NCBI GenBank assembly: GCA_040954595.2
Contig: CM082582.2
Span: 12,648,001 to 12,712,000 of the forward strand
DNA: 64,000 nt
Direction: 5' to 3'
From: Balanoglossus misakiensis
Lineage: Eukaryota > Hemichordata
The position numbers and the translations under genes were made by a program. Below, piece after piece: positions 12,131 to 27,100 of the stretch; positions within the stretch are counted from its first letter, which is position 1, and every line of letters starts with the position of its first letter. The notes under the pieces are model-generated. The model saw nothing but the letters and a program-made list of their open reading frames with translations. It was not told where the DNA came from and did not search any database.

Positions 12131-15100
12131 GTATGAACGCATGCTTGGTTGTAATCATAACACACATACACCTTTGAACAGTGGGAAAATACCCTCACTA
12201 TTTGCGCCAGTGTGTTTGTGTATCGACTGTGTAAATGCATTTCTATTCCACACACATCACATATACGTCATTTAGGCCTAATACCGACGACGCGCTTGAT
12301 CGATTTAACTCGAGAATTTCTAGACCAACGGTAAAAATGCAGTCAAAATATGGCATTTTTGGCCGCATTTTAAAGTCTGGTGCCTATAGTTTACATAACT
12401 GGCAGCCATCAAAAATAAATTTTCAAGACTAGGCACGCATGTCCACTATGATTTGCATTAAGTCGGCGAAACTGTAAGAAATTCAATTGCAGATCACATA
12501 CTGCATTAATTCAATGTTAGAAACCCGGCGTCAGATAAATTTTAGACAAAATTACTGGTACACATACATTGGTGTATACGGTGTTAACATTTATAGAATG
12601 TTTCATTTTCTAATTATATCTACCTTTACTCATGGCATTTCTAGTAGAAAACCGCAACTGGGGCCTACTCAAATAGCAAGTTTTAAACAAAAGCCACAAG
12701 GATATTATTCAGGCCTCGGGCACATCGATAAATACTTCGTCTGCACGCTGACTTACATCTTAACTAAAGCTAATCCTTTAATCACCGAAGGTCTTAATAT
12801 GAAAAACGTCAAACCGGCGTCTCAGGAGGGGTTGCGATCTGTTAATCTTGTCACGTGACTCTTAAGAAGACTCCCTTCAGGGCAAACCCTGGACAGAGGT
12901 CTAGACGTGGCACGTGTGTGCGTGCATCACACGTTCTGGTAGTGGTAGTTCAAATAGTAACATGGCTGATTTGCATATTCTTTTAATAATGAAGTCGAAT
13001 TTAGTGCCTTCTCCACAATTAAGAGGTGCAGAACGGCCATGATGTCAACACACCTCATGTTTTATCATTGGTCTTTCATGGCCTTACGTCATGCAAGTGC
13101 GAATGGACATGAACGTGTACGATAATCAAGTTATATCACTCCCAGGGGGAATCGTGTCAATTTCCCCGATGGTCAGGCTGCAATGAACATTCCTCTTATT
13201 TGACCATGCCCTTTATGGCCTGAGAATGCCAAGGGTGCACTGGGATTATTTACGATGTTCCGTCGGCGTAGTGATCACACGTTGAGGGAGGTAGGAACGA
13301 CACCTCCATGTAAAAAAAGCGGTGTGATTCCACGCGAAATGAGACTGGTTTTTGTATGTATACATTTTTGAGGTAGACAAAAACACTTTACCCATTCGCT
13401 TGAATACAGATTCGTAAAACATAGTGACGTCAGACGTGTCATCCTGCAAAAGGGCAAAACTAGTTAACCCTGCGGTGGATTTGCAAGGCAGTGTAATGAC
13501 AAGTGAAATATACGTAAAACAGATACGCAATTTTCTTCCATTTGAAATGCCGTTCTTCATGCTTTGTGTATTTCTCACAGCGTCAGCGTGGCGAAGTGTG
13601 ACAGGTTCTATAGAGCAATGTAAATTAAAAATAAGTTAATTGTGCTCAAACAAATATAGAAACGCTTAGATGAAGGCGATAATTATTTCGACGGACATGG
13701 GATTATAGGTCTTTTATTTCATGAAACAACAGAGACAAATGTGCTTGTGTGATGCACTTTCATTCGACCGAGTTTGCGTTCAATTGTGCGACAACTGTTT
13801 TAAAATGTGTTACATTATAATGCCATGACTAGACATGGTCATCACTGGAGGATTTCTCAGAACAGAAACCGTTATCAAATGACGAGAAAGACAATCTTCA
13901 ACAAGGATTCCATCTTGCAAAAATCTGTATTACTTTTGACAGTGCTATGAATTCCGAGAACTATGCATTTTTCATGCTTCTGCGGACTGGTTTCTTAACT
14001 ATGCCGACTCATGACTCCACTGAATGTACTTCATGATCCAACTAACGGTCTCTAACCGACTTAATGATGTCACAAAAATAAAACTCATCTCCTTGGGTGA
14101 TTTTCCCTCTAAATGAGAATGACAAGCGAAAAGGTTACACATTGTTGACATTTTGATACTAGTAATTACGGCTGTTCCAAGAACCTGTAAGCGCTGCAAA
14201 GGATGCCGTGTGTTTAACAGTGGTGATCATGGCTACCACACGCTTCACATGTCAAAGAAAGGATCCACCGCCAATTACGAGCACAAAAGAAGCCATCTGA
14301 AAATGTGCAGCACGTGGAACTGCTCCTTGCCCCTGCGAATTCCAATTGCAAAGTCTATAGATGGGGTCTGTTGTCCGACTTCCGTTCATATTAGGACTCC
14401 ACCGCTGTCAAGACAGAAAGCTGGATCCAGCTTAGCTTGCTTTTGGTTTCATACCTGGTTAAGCGCATTAGAAAGATGTTAAAAATTGCAGCCGCGTAGC
14501 TGATGAGTTGTGTGGATTTTAATTATAATAATAAACCATTTCTAATGATACTAACCTTGGCCGCGTTAATAATTTCACGACTTCATTAAGCCTAGCATAC
14601 GTAATTACTTGCAGTAGCACAACACGACGACGATTTAATGAGAAAATGGCACTGAATAAATTTGAATCCACCTGCTATCAAGAGATCTCTTTCATGCATC
14701 CAGGTGAATATCGCATCGTATAAGTATCTTGTTCGTCAAGTCCCCTCTCTGCATGCATATGGATGGCATTTTTTTTTTCAAAAATTCGCAACTATCTGAT
14801 ACTGAGCAGTTCTTTTGGTGTTAGAGGCACTTGACAAATCGCCGAGATAATTAAAGTCGGAATGCCTGTACTGTTAATGAGGGATGTGTTATCGCGTTCC
14901 GCAAAAAATATAATGATGCAAAAATACTCGATTCAAATGGAAGGTTCATATGATTAAAGTACATCCAAAATACTCATTTAAACTCAGCAAAGCTTAACTT
15001 TGCGTCACTGATCTGCATACTAATAGAGTTCAAAGGTCAGGTTATTTTCATCTGACCATGTGCTGGGAACTGTAATTTGCATTCAGGACACGTTCACTGA

Positions 15101-18100
15101 TTGGAGACTGAATTAATGAAAGTTGGCCTGCCGTTTTCTTCCTCGTTGCTTCCCTGATCGCATTCTGAGGCTTCTATCTCTAAAGGCTTCTGATGTGAGC
15201 AGCAAACGTGAAAACATTACATGTATGTGACATTTGTTTAACCTGTTGTATTTTGGAGACGAATGATACCACATCGAATTTAAGTTAGATTGAAATAATG
15301 TTATAATGTGCATTTGATCGACGTCTTCCGTATAAACTACGTATATCGTCGGTATTACAACCAGCGCTATAAAATCAACAAGCACGAAAGTCGTCTGATC
15401 CCATCGATTTCTCAAGGAACATTTCTCCTTTCCTGCAAAACAGCGATGAACTTAGATAAGCGGTCGCGATGTATCCGTTTTATCCGATGTTTATCTTTTC
15501 CAGTGTTTATGTTAGCTAGATGGCCTAGATGAAATGTCTCGTATGCACACAGCAGGTACAGTAGCTTATTGCTGTTTTCATATAGGTAAGAACGAAAGTT
15601 GGATAGGGAAATTGGTACGGACATTAACGACTTTTAGCGCTGGTAATAATTGGGCCGGCAATAATTCATACTTCAGTATGAATAACTGTTATTATTCATA
15701 CTTTATTAGTAATAAGTGTAGTATTCATAAATGTTGACACTTGGGAGTTACTCAAGACTCAATTTCCCCCCTATGAAATATGATATTTATACCATTACCC
15801 ACATGACATCTAAATGTAATTGTGATGTTATTACACTGTCAGGGGAATCTGAAAATGCTGTTAAATTTTCTGTAAGTCGTCAAACACAATTGTGTGGTGC
15901 TGTCAAATATGTTTTGCGAGATCAAAGATCAAGATCTGTGCAGGAAGAGAGAGAGAGCCTCGGGAGAGAGAAAGATAGAGAGAGAAAGAAAGACAAAAAA
16001 ACACGCATGCTCCCATCTTTTCTCGTCTGACGAACATTCATCAGACATTTGACTGTCATAGATGACTCTAGAATACCAACCAGCACTGACAACCCGGGGT
16101 ATACACGAAAGGATATTTTGTCTATCATACACTAGACTTCTTGACCGTCTGACGGCTGGTCTCCCCAGGCTGGCCATCCCAATGCCCTCAACGCCTGTGC
16201 AATCACATTTCAATCTAGGTCCACAGCAAAACTCTTTTACGATTTCACTGCGCCCGTTATCGATGTGATCATCAAGCGATCCCAATTTATATTACCTTAT
16301 CGTCAGCCACTGTTCGGTTGCCGCAGTCCCGATTGATTTCTGCCGTCAAGTTGATAGATAGCATGCGTCTCGATGCCTTCTGGTAAAACTCTGAAGCGAC
16401 TGACAGTTGCGATTAACACTGGGTCCCATCTGTGTCAATCGATGCTGACATGGGCAAAGGGAGAAACTGAACCCATTTTATTATCTTTAAATGATTCTAA
16501 ATTGGTTTGTTGTTGCAAAGATTCCAATTGTACACAGGGCATCTGTTTTATTTTTTTCCCTTTAAATTGTGCGTTTCTAAATGAGGTTATTTATGAATCA
16601 CAAACATTTGCAGTTGTCCATTATCATTGTCACGACAGGGTTCTTTTTCAAATTGGTCGTCAGGACGAATGAAAGATACACCAAGCAAACATTACACATC
16701 ATATACATTTCCTAAGAATTTTTTTTCGTGTGTTATATCAAAACCCTCAAATTAGTCAGTTCTTGTTAGCCAGTATATTAGCTACATGAGCTACGCGTTT
16801 CACAATACAAGAAACAGACAACTGGTCGTCACGCTTGAATCTGGCTGTGATTGACGTCTCTCGAACACTGACTGCGAGGCAACTTGAATATTTCATTCCC
16901 TTGAAGTGGCTGACTCTGTGTATTTAATGGGCGAATGATTGAGTCAGGCTTCAAAGGAATGATCCGAAAGCCCTCATATCATCGAATCTACCCATTCTTA
17001 CATTCGAGATAGATCAGGATTTTTTTTGCGTCTTTCAGTGTGTCCGTTGTTTTCTGTGTGATCTGATATCAGGTATTCTTTCTGGCAACCATGATGCAAC
17101 GCGGTCAGGCGCTGTATGCCGTCAACGTGCGTGCAGGATTGTGGGTAAAATAGGAAAACACACACTACACTGGAAGAAGAATACACACAGATGTACCAAC
17201 GATTACAGATCTGCCTCATTACTGTAGACAATATCTGTATTGTAACCCAACTATAGGAGTATTTTAATGGATTCCACACATTTATAGGTTTTCATACCGG
17301 TGATATATAAAGCACTTTAATAGCAACGGTGAAATGATTCCAAGTGACACATCAATGCTGTGTCCTGTGTTTATTTTCATCTAAATGAGGGACGGCAAAC
17401 AAAGAATTGTAGTGGAAGTCACACAGAAAGCAACTCAACCCCAGGTGATCTCCACGTGCCGAAATACCTTCATTTGCAGAAAGTATTGTGGCTTTTCTCT
17501 CAGAGAGAGACTCCTTCTCATCAGAAATGTTAATGGCTTCGTGCACGTAGCTTTGCTTGAGAAGGGGATAAATATACCCCTTGTAGCGCGGCTAACATTT
17601 CCAATTTCCTTTGGTGATAAACTCTCGTTGGAAATGGTTTTGCGAAAGGTGTGACGTGGCTGGAATACTCGCTGCGGGATTTGAAACGACTAGGGTGACG
17701 CGACGACATGAGAAGTCTAAACTGACAAACAACAAGGAGAAACTGAAAACTTAAGTACACTTGCAATGTTCTCTGTCACTCTTTATACCTGATCTTTGCA
17801 ACACCACTGGAGAAAAGAAGCGACTCTCAAACTTTCACTGTGACTTCTACTGTCGTGAACACGTACACGTGTAAATGGAAGCAAGGTATGGTGTCGCGCG
17901 AAACCCTACAAATAAAAGTTAAACGAAGCAATCTTTGTAACTGGTTAGATAATGGATATTGTTGACCTCGAATACCTTTCGCATTCGAAACCTTTGAGAC
18001 GTTCATGAAATTCACGGTGGTCTTACATCTTACCATTTAAAACTACACCAGCCATTTAATTTATTTAAAAATTAAAACACAAATGTTTTTGACAACGAAG

Positions 18101-21100
18101 TGTTAAGAACGGTTATCGAGCCACCCTGCAAACCTACGACTGATAATGATAAATCTCCTCCTTGATGTTTACCGTGCAACAATAATTGATAATATACGTT
18201 TGCTATGCTGTGTTTCCGATTCTCCTGACGTATCTACGGCCGACAGATTCCTTATAAGATCAACAAAAGCCCATTAGGCGCATCAATGTACAATTTTCAT
18301 CAGATTATCCAGATAGCACGTCGTCTTTCTCCTCTGCCGAGCAAAATATAATAAGAAAACCACACATTCTGCCAACTTTCTATAACAGTCACATATCATC
18401 AACACCGAGTCACGTCCATGTCTTTTCAATGGAACAACATTCATCAGGAACACAGGAAAACATTTACCGAGGAAAAGAAAATCTCACCAACGAACATTAA
18501 TTTCAAAATAGACTGCGAATTTCAACGTGCGTCTGAGATCTCCCGAAAGGTATTCACAAAAGGTCTTAAAGCTGAAATTTCATGTTCGTCTTGATTGGAT
18601 CAGGATTTGGCAAAATTCAACTCAAATCCACGGGGACGCATTTCTGTTAAAATCTACATTTTCTGGTCACTCTGGGTAATAAACGTTATGTATAACGAAT
18701 GTGAGTGAAAATTACCTAATCCGTGGTTTAGAATTCACAGCTGAACCACTGAAATCATTCCGAGATAATGATACGTGAATGAGCCCCATCAGTCAGTTGG
18801 CGCATGGTCAGATGTATAGATGTATGCGTGTGTACCTATCTGGCGGCCTATGTGTATTGTGTGTGACTATCTGTGTTGTGTGGGTCTGTCGGATGAGGGT
18901 GTGGCCATCAGTATTTTGATACGGTTGCTCTTGCAAATTATACAGGAAGAGCTATAATTAAACTTCGGTGAGACATTTGTATCTTTTTTCACGTTTTCCC
19001 AAATATTACCAGTACAAGGAGACTTTGCGATGACGACGCCAACATCGTGATCTTCTAACTGGATTTGGATTTCAAATCTATTGACTTCTCGTCGCAGAGT
19101 CCATATACCGAGTCTGAATCACGTGACCAATTGTAATCTCGTCTCACTGCAGAATTCTTACAATAGATGGTCACGCACACCGCTGCTTGGTTGATCTACA
19201 AATTAGCATAATTTCCTTCGAGTCGCCAAAGCATGTTTGTCTTTTACTCACGACGTTTTCCTTTTGCATTTATCTATTAGGTTAATAAAACCTCTCCAGT
19301 CATTTTCCATTTTTTGTGTGTTTTATAGTAATTGAAATTGACCACTTTGTCTTTATCTCGTTTCCCTCAGGACTGAAATGGTATCCAATTTCTTCAAATT
19401 ACAATGATTAAAATGATGATTTCGCAGCAGAAACTGTCACTCCATTGGCCACTTTAACAAAATATTTGTATTATTATTATAACTTTTATTATAACTATTC
19501 CGTGGCCTTTCAATGCACATAATCATTCTAGGTTTTAAGTGCTGCGATTAGTTGATTAATTTCATGAGAGCATCATAAATTTTTCCAAGAAAGAATGCTT
19601 TCACCATTTACTTTTTCATTAATTTAGACGAGCAGGCATTGTCGATTTGCCATCGATAGCATCTTTCCCTTCGGTGGTTTCAAAGAGCGAATATATAGGA
19701 TAATTCGTCTATGTGAATATCCCGTTGGTTTCTCGGTACAAAATGATATCATAGTCTCCTGTATGGGAGGCGGACTACAGTAATTGGTGTTTTGATATGA
19801 GCGCTATTGGCAACTATGAAAGTATACCGTCAGCCTGGTCAGGGATCTATTGCCTTGTCAACGGTGAATAATTATTCTCAGGGTGCAACGCTTCGTCGGT
19901 TACCTTCTCGTGAACAACCTCGACATCAACAACACACGTCGGCAACCCTTTCCCAGTCTTAGAGTCTCTCAGAGTCAGGTCATTGGTTGCATATCGTGGT
20001 TTGAAGATATTTCTGTGGGTTTGTTTGGTCATCTTTAATAGTACAGCCATTTTCTCATGGCTTAAGCTCTGAAGCAGTCGTCCATAAACAGACAAGATTC
20101 CCACGCACCAGTATTTAAAACGGTCAGAATACTGCCTTCATTTTAGCTCTCTCTCCGGCATTGCAAATTCAATTAATCAACCGTATTCTACATCTACTTT
20201 TGGTGTTGACATAAGTTCCTTACAGACCGTGAAGACAAATAGATGACTGTGAGTATCTTATAGAAACGAGAAAAGAATGTTGGATTAATCGATCAGGAGC
20301 TTCTGTGTGTGTGTGTGCGTGTGTGTGAATGGATCATAATAAATAATTAATTACACTTTTTGATCAATTTTGAAATAATGTGGTCTTAGTAATAACACTT
20401 TTCAATTATTAATTAATTTGATGATGTCTTTGCAAAATATTGTAAACATGAGTAGAGTATACGCGGGCAAATTTTGCAAAACAAAAATGATCAGACAACT
20501 GAGCACCTGTGTAGATGGAAACAGTTTTCTGATTGGTCAATTCACATGCGGTCCCCCTTGGATCTATTTTCTTTGGTTATGTATATGTGGTGATGGGTAG
20601 GCTGTTTTTCTGATTGGCTGACCAACTTAGTTGGTCGTGATGATTGGGCGATGACAATAGTGGCTTGGACACATCTCTCGTGATGTGTTCAGCCACGTGG
20701 ATTGCGCTGGTCAGTTGGCTTCGCTTGGTTTACCTGCGTACACGCGAAGGCGTGAGGTCAGCTCGGATATTTTGTGTGCTGACTGAGAGACTGATATTCA
20801 AAGATTCGCCTTGCAGTTTGACAAAATTGAACACAAGCAGCGAAATACGAAAGGACGCAGAATTTATCCTGCCAAAACGCAGTGAGGTTACGGTTCACAG
20901 CCATGGAGAGAGAAAGGAAAACACCATGCAACGACGGTCGGTACACTCGAGTAAATCATGGATCAACCATCCGGCATTGGAATATCTCTACCCATATCGT
21001 TTGCTTCCGGTCCCTCTCCAGACGTTTCTCACGGAATAGTGATACCTAACAAGGACGTGAACGATTTGTGTCTGTTTGATAAACCCCAGGATATACATGT

Positions 21101-24100
21101 AGGTATAGGAAAGGCTTCGCTGACACACCTTCACCGGGCTTACTGGTATGTTACTGTTTGTTTATTTATCCGTGGTTTAAAAAATATTTTATTGCAATAT
21201 GTATTGTCAGTGTGAAGCATACGCATTGCTTATGTCTAGAAAACTTAGGGAAATACTTCTCGTATGCTAGCACAGATGAGACACGGCAAAGGACTTTGTT
21301 TACAATTCTGCTTAACCGCAAAATGAAATGCTTGGGGATATATATACTTCGGAACACATCATAGCCCCATGCCGGAGCGAAAACCAGCCCCACCATTTTC
21401 GCTCAGTTCAAAGGGCAAGAAATACAAAAACTGTGTATCGCTGCTCGGTATGACGGAGTGTGTAAGTGCTGCGCCTTTCATCATGAAATGGTTCGTTAGC
21501 AAGACATGTGTGACTGACGCTCGCTTTTGTTGGTGGGAGTTCTATCACTGCTTTTCATAAAATGAATAATCCGCGATTCCATTTATGTGAAATAAAAGCG
21601 AGCGTATTCCTGAGGATTTCAGGAATGACACGGCAACCCTGCACGTTTCCACTGCGTGGTGATGTTCCGAGTCTGGAAAACACGAAGTTGACGAGACGTC
21701 AAATATCCTTAGAACGATGGACAGCGGCTTTCCGCTGTAACAGGGCCATTGCATTAGTGACTCAGAGGTACTTCGACTGAAATGTTAGAAAAATTGCAGA
21801 CATATTTAGTTTGATATTCCGTCCTAAATAGAAAATGAACGTCCGTGGAAATGGGAATTTATGCTTCTCCGTTCAATTATCCTGGAGGGAATACGACAAG
21901 ATCTTACAAGAAAAAATGATTGAACGATGTGTTGTTAGTACCGGTAATGGCTGACAAACCGAAATTTGCTGTCGAGTCTGCGGGAAAATGTTCACCAATG
22001 AACATACAGCAGACGTGAATTGAATATGCTCACGTGGATGGACGGTTAGACGGGGTGACTGTTCGTTCTGGTAGGCAAATTTTAACAAATTGCAAATGTT
22101 TTACATTAATTATGGAAATGTTTCCATACTATGGCACGACATCACTAGGAATGAATCTGCCTGTCATTTCACTTAGACTTATAATAAACCGCTGTCTGAC
22201 CAATCAGCGAATAATTTAACCCAAGGGTTAAGAGGTTTTTTCACCGTTACTTTGCTTTGAATGCTACAGACACGTATGCGCATGTACATGCTCGGTTTGA
22301 CCGATGCGAAGGGATGAGTCAATTTTAATACACAGTCAGACTAGCTGGAGCTGATCTAAATGTAGCTCTTTGTTGGAAGGCTTTATTTGTACAGAGTGGC
22401 GCCGGAAAAGTTCGCGTTCTGTCGGACTGAATACATGGAGCTGTTATTTTCTAGATATTTTAGCATCTACAAACTGGAATTTCGCTTATGGTTTTGAAAT
22501 AGCCAAACACGTGGTATGCTTTTTCTGTGAACATGGTCGCTGGTGTTGCATCATAACCTAAAGCGCAAAATGCTATAAAATGGAACATCGACTCGTGCTC
22601 TCCACTTTTCGACATGTCGTAAATAACCACCCTTTTACGGTTCACAAAATGGCCGCTGTGTCATAATAAATGGACTAGCGCTAAAATTTACAATCGCGTG
22701 TGTCCAGAATGTTTAGAAAGTGCTTCAAAGGGCTCTTTCTGCGAATCGGAGTTGAAAAAGTTACTAAGTTACAGGCTTTCTGATTCAACAACTGACGTTG
22801 GCCACTGCAATTATCTATTCATCATCTGAAATACAACGTCTCCTCCACTAGTGTCTGCAATAACTATTACAACACCCACGTTTTTGTCATGAAATATAAA
22901 AAGAAACCCTTGAGCATTTTTCCTGTCATGAAACGGAATAATGTCGCTTCTGAAGCTTTATTAGCGTTAGTTTCCAGTCTCATCTCAAGACCGCTCGTAC
23001 GCATGGGCATTGAATCGTTGTAAATTGGAAAGTTTGCATTCATATTTTCCCAATTATTTCAGATCACGATTATACATGGAAATGTTTGTGGTGCAGGCAA
23101 ATTGTTTTGTCGTCATTAGAACTGGATCGTCCGTAGTCGACCTAAATATTCTGCAAAGGACACGTCACCCTTGGCCGATTTTAAGTCAGTAGTTGACCGA
23201 GTAAATTTTCGTCGCAATATCCATCGATTGACGCAATCCCCAGCGTTAGATATATGATTGGCCAGAAACAGAAGGGTGAAAATACAACTGACGTCATCGT
23301 CAGCAGGGATTGATGGAAATGGAAAATTGTCTACATTTAATGGCGTCGATTCCTCCATTGTTATTGCATTCAGCTCATTCAATTTAACGAAGTAAATTTG
23401 ATCGTCGTTGCCACCTAGACACAATAGGCGTCTGATGTATGTTTGTGCAATGTCATAAATGACATGCGTTTGTTGTACAGGCAAGGGTTGAAAAAGAAAT
23501 GTCATGTTATAAGAGGAAATATCAAACCACCGCAATCCTCGCGGTGATGAAAAATGACATTCGGAATTATCAAGTCCGGAATGAACATTTTTGCAGACAG
23601 TAATAACATCTTTCAGGTGATAATGTAATTTCTGTACTCTGACTTCAGAAGACATGGAGAAAGCGAAATTGTACTATGCTCGTATAAACTTTGCCATTCC
23701 ACTCTTTAGGTTTGGTAACACTGAGCATGCAGAAACTGCTCGTCGTTACTATAAAATGTTGGATACGTTTGTTTGAGTCCAAAAGTCAAATGTCGACATT
23801 CAAACATTCTTACGTCAATAGACATAAATTAGACGAGACTGAACGATGCTTTCTGGTTTGCCGTGTCATCAGATACTAATGGTATCTTGGTCATTGAAAG
23901 AGAGATAAAGGATTTCCGATGTCTCACAAAAGTCTTATCGCTCGCTCTTCATTAGATTCTGGGCCCATCGACAGTCTGCAAAGATCAGCAATGGAGCCAA
24001 TTGCCCATCTGTTTCGCATTCCACGCCAGTTTTCTCTGCCATGCTTAGTTTTTTTTGTCTGCAACTTTTCCGTGTATTAAGAGTTCCAGATCATTATTCA

Positions 24101-27100
24101 ATTGAAGGCCGACGGTCGTCCCACCATGCGCATGTGCGTAATTTCGTGTGTACAAACATTTACGTCCAATCCAAATGCTCTACAAATTTTGTGTTCGATG
24201 CATTAAAATAGTGGACTGCCTTCGCTTCCTTCCATATTTCATACGCACTGTATAAGTAGACTTTAGTTTTGTCCCTTCTATTCACCCAATTTGCAGTAGA
24301 ATTTGGCTGCAGTAAAACTTAAAAAGTATATCAGGTTGATGTTTTATAAATATGTATAGATTCTTTTACAAAAGCCACAAGACAGACACAAATAAACCAA
24401 AAATGTTCAGTTATCTGTTGCAACTCAATCACTAATCACGACCTGCTGTCTGCAAACTTTACTTCTATTAGAAAGTCACGCATCCAACAATATGGGCACA
24501 CGTCAGAGAAAGTACCGGCCTTCGTAAAACAGACATTATGACTGCGATCTGTGATTACATCAAGCGGAGTTTCATATACTTGCCCGCTGTGGCTCATCGC
24601 TTACTATAGAACGCGGCACGCACATGAAACGGTTAAGACGTCATTTGAACACAATCGCTTCTTGCAAACCGTGCCATACTTTGCAGCGAACATCATGATA
24701 CTGTGAAACGTGAGATTACTTGCATGCCATTGTATATACGTTTACTGTGCATCTTCATTGAAATGGTTTTCCAAGACGTGTATATCGGCATGTCTGACTG
24801 TCGACTCTGGATATTTGAAAATAAAATGAAATGGACTTCATTCATATTTGTTAAAATTGTACCAAAACTGACATAAATTTAACATTGGAATGTTTCTGTC
24901 AATTCAACTTATTGTTTGTGTCAGGAGCATACCATACATGATTGGGCAAGTTCTAAAGTTGAGTTGAACTTTACTTGAAAATTCTCTAAATAAGCTTAAA
25001 GATGCCATTGGATATATTGACAAATTCTGCAAAACATTGCCTAATGACTCTTATTTAAAAGTCCCAAAGTACATGTAAGTAATCTCCAAAACCATAATTG
25101 TGGGATCATTATTTCCTGAAATGAATCAGAAACTAGGTTATTTTTTATTGGATTCTGAGCTCCTCATAATGATAGATACAGTGCTGACGTCACAGAAATT
25201 CCAGTCGCCAAGTGGGAAGCCTTTGTATTATACTTGTATTTCAGAGTTCACCAAGCAGGTACAGAGTGAAAAGTCAATTACGTGATCTATCGATTTCCAA
25301 TTTTCTGTGTCTGTCCGGTTTCGTGCTGCATTAAATTTCCTGCGATAACTTGTAATATGTAGTTCACACAACCTGCACATCTTGTCCATCTAACTGTAGA
25401 ACGCCGACATGTGTGCGCGACAAACTATGTATTACGTGACAAGAGTCCACAAAGATACACTAGCTGAGATTAAATCATTCCCACAGCAGAAGACCAATTG
25501 GGTTGTTTTTCTTCAAATAACAATCCAATTCTCATATAACATTCTGGGCACATTCTACCAACGTGAGATTTAATGACTAATGGGTTAGTTTTGGAAGTGC
25601 ACAGCGCTAAATCAATTACATAACATGCATGACTGTTATCGAAAAATTGTGAATAGTTCTTCTTCATTATCTTTCGGCGGGAAATGTTAGTGCAAGAAAA
25701 TAAACAACACCTGGACCATGTTTGTTACCTTGTAATACATAGAAGTACTGAAACCATGTTGCCAGGTGACAATTAAGAATAAGGAAGTTCAGACATTGAA
25801 AAGGACGTGACAAACACGCTGAATAAATTAATGCGATGGATTGATTTGATTGTAACCATCTTTTATCATGTTCCATTGGAAACTAGAGCGTACACAAACC
25901 ATTGCATTTCCGTATTCTCATGCCACTGGTGTGTAGCTGTTGAATGTTACAGAATATCGAATATCGAACACCACTCCGTCATGTTTTCCAATTGCATTTC
26001 TGTCTACAGACAAATGTATCGAGATAAACACCCCCATTTTAGGAAAGGTTTCTTTAAAGATCCGCACTCTGCAAATACACGCGTTTCAATTTGTTGATAC
26101 AACATACAATTGATATCACATGTTTGCTGTAGGTATAATCGATTGCATGCAGATATAAAAATCTATTTCAGACACAGGCCGTGAAAGTTTAATAACACCG
26201 TGCTTATCACAGAACTCAACATTATACAACTAGCCTGTAGTATTGATATAAAAATAATAAATTCTTAACACATATTGATAAAATAAAAGATGATGATGCT
26301 GTTGGCTTCAATTTGAAAATTGAATATTTTACTTGAGGGGAACAAGATATATTTTAATATATTTTGGTGTTCGCTGTCTTATGTAAAAAGTGCGCATGCG
26401 TTGTCCTGCTCAATAAAACCTGCCAAATCAGTCGTTAGAGCTCATAACCAAAATATGTAATTTATGCAATGATTCATATATTATAAATTGCACATATACC
26501 AAAGGAGATCTGGCAGCAGACGACTCAATACTCCTCATCTGGAAGCAGAGATACAGTATGCCATTACACACAGCGTGTCTTATCCCCAACATTTTTGAAA
26601 CACGCAAACATGTAATAGGTCACATTTTACTGATCGTCTGTTTATTGAAGTTGTAGTTTTATTGGCACTCTTAGAGCTGTTATCTACTCTATTTTGGTGT
26701 ACCTTCCAGGTTTCTCTAAACAAGACATGTGCAAGGATATTACATCCAATCCGTTACAGTCAGACACACTGAATATTTTGCCTGAGGACTTATTGAGAGT
26801 TTAATGGCGCCCTTGGATATTATAAGAGTAATACTGGAAACACGTTCTTTGTCAGCCAAAATAGCTTTCTGTGCGGCAAATGATGTCTAGTGCATTGTCT
26901 TTTAATGTTCAAAGTACATACACAAATGTGTACGTGTATCTTCTATTTTTTCCTTGAAGATTCTAATACTTCAAAAACATTTAAATATTTAGTTTTCAAT
27001 ATTGTACATGCTCATGTATATGGCTAATGGCCATAACAACTGCAGTATTCTATTTGGATTTTCTATAAGTAACCATCCTAGCTCAATCCCACACATAACC

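Noticed and set aside
20644-21039. 131-residue plus-strand ORF
   Set aside because: No family features and no plausible splice connection to the receptor exons; inside the first intron.
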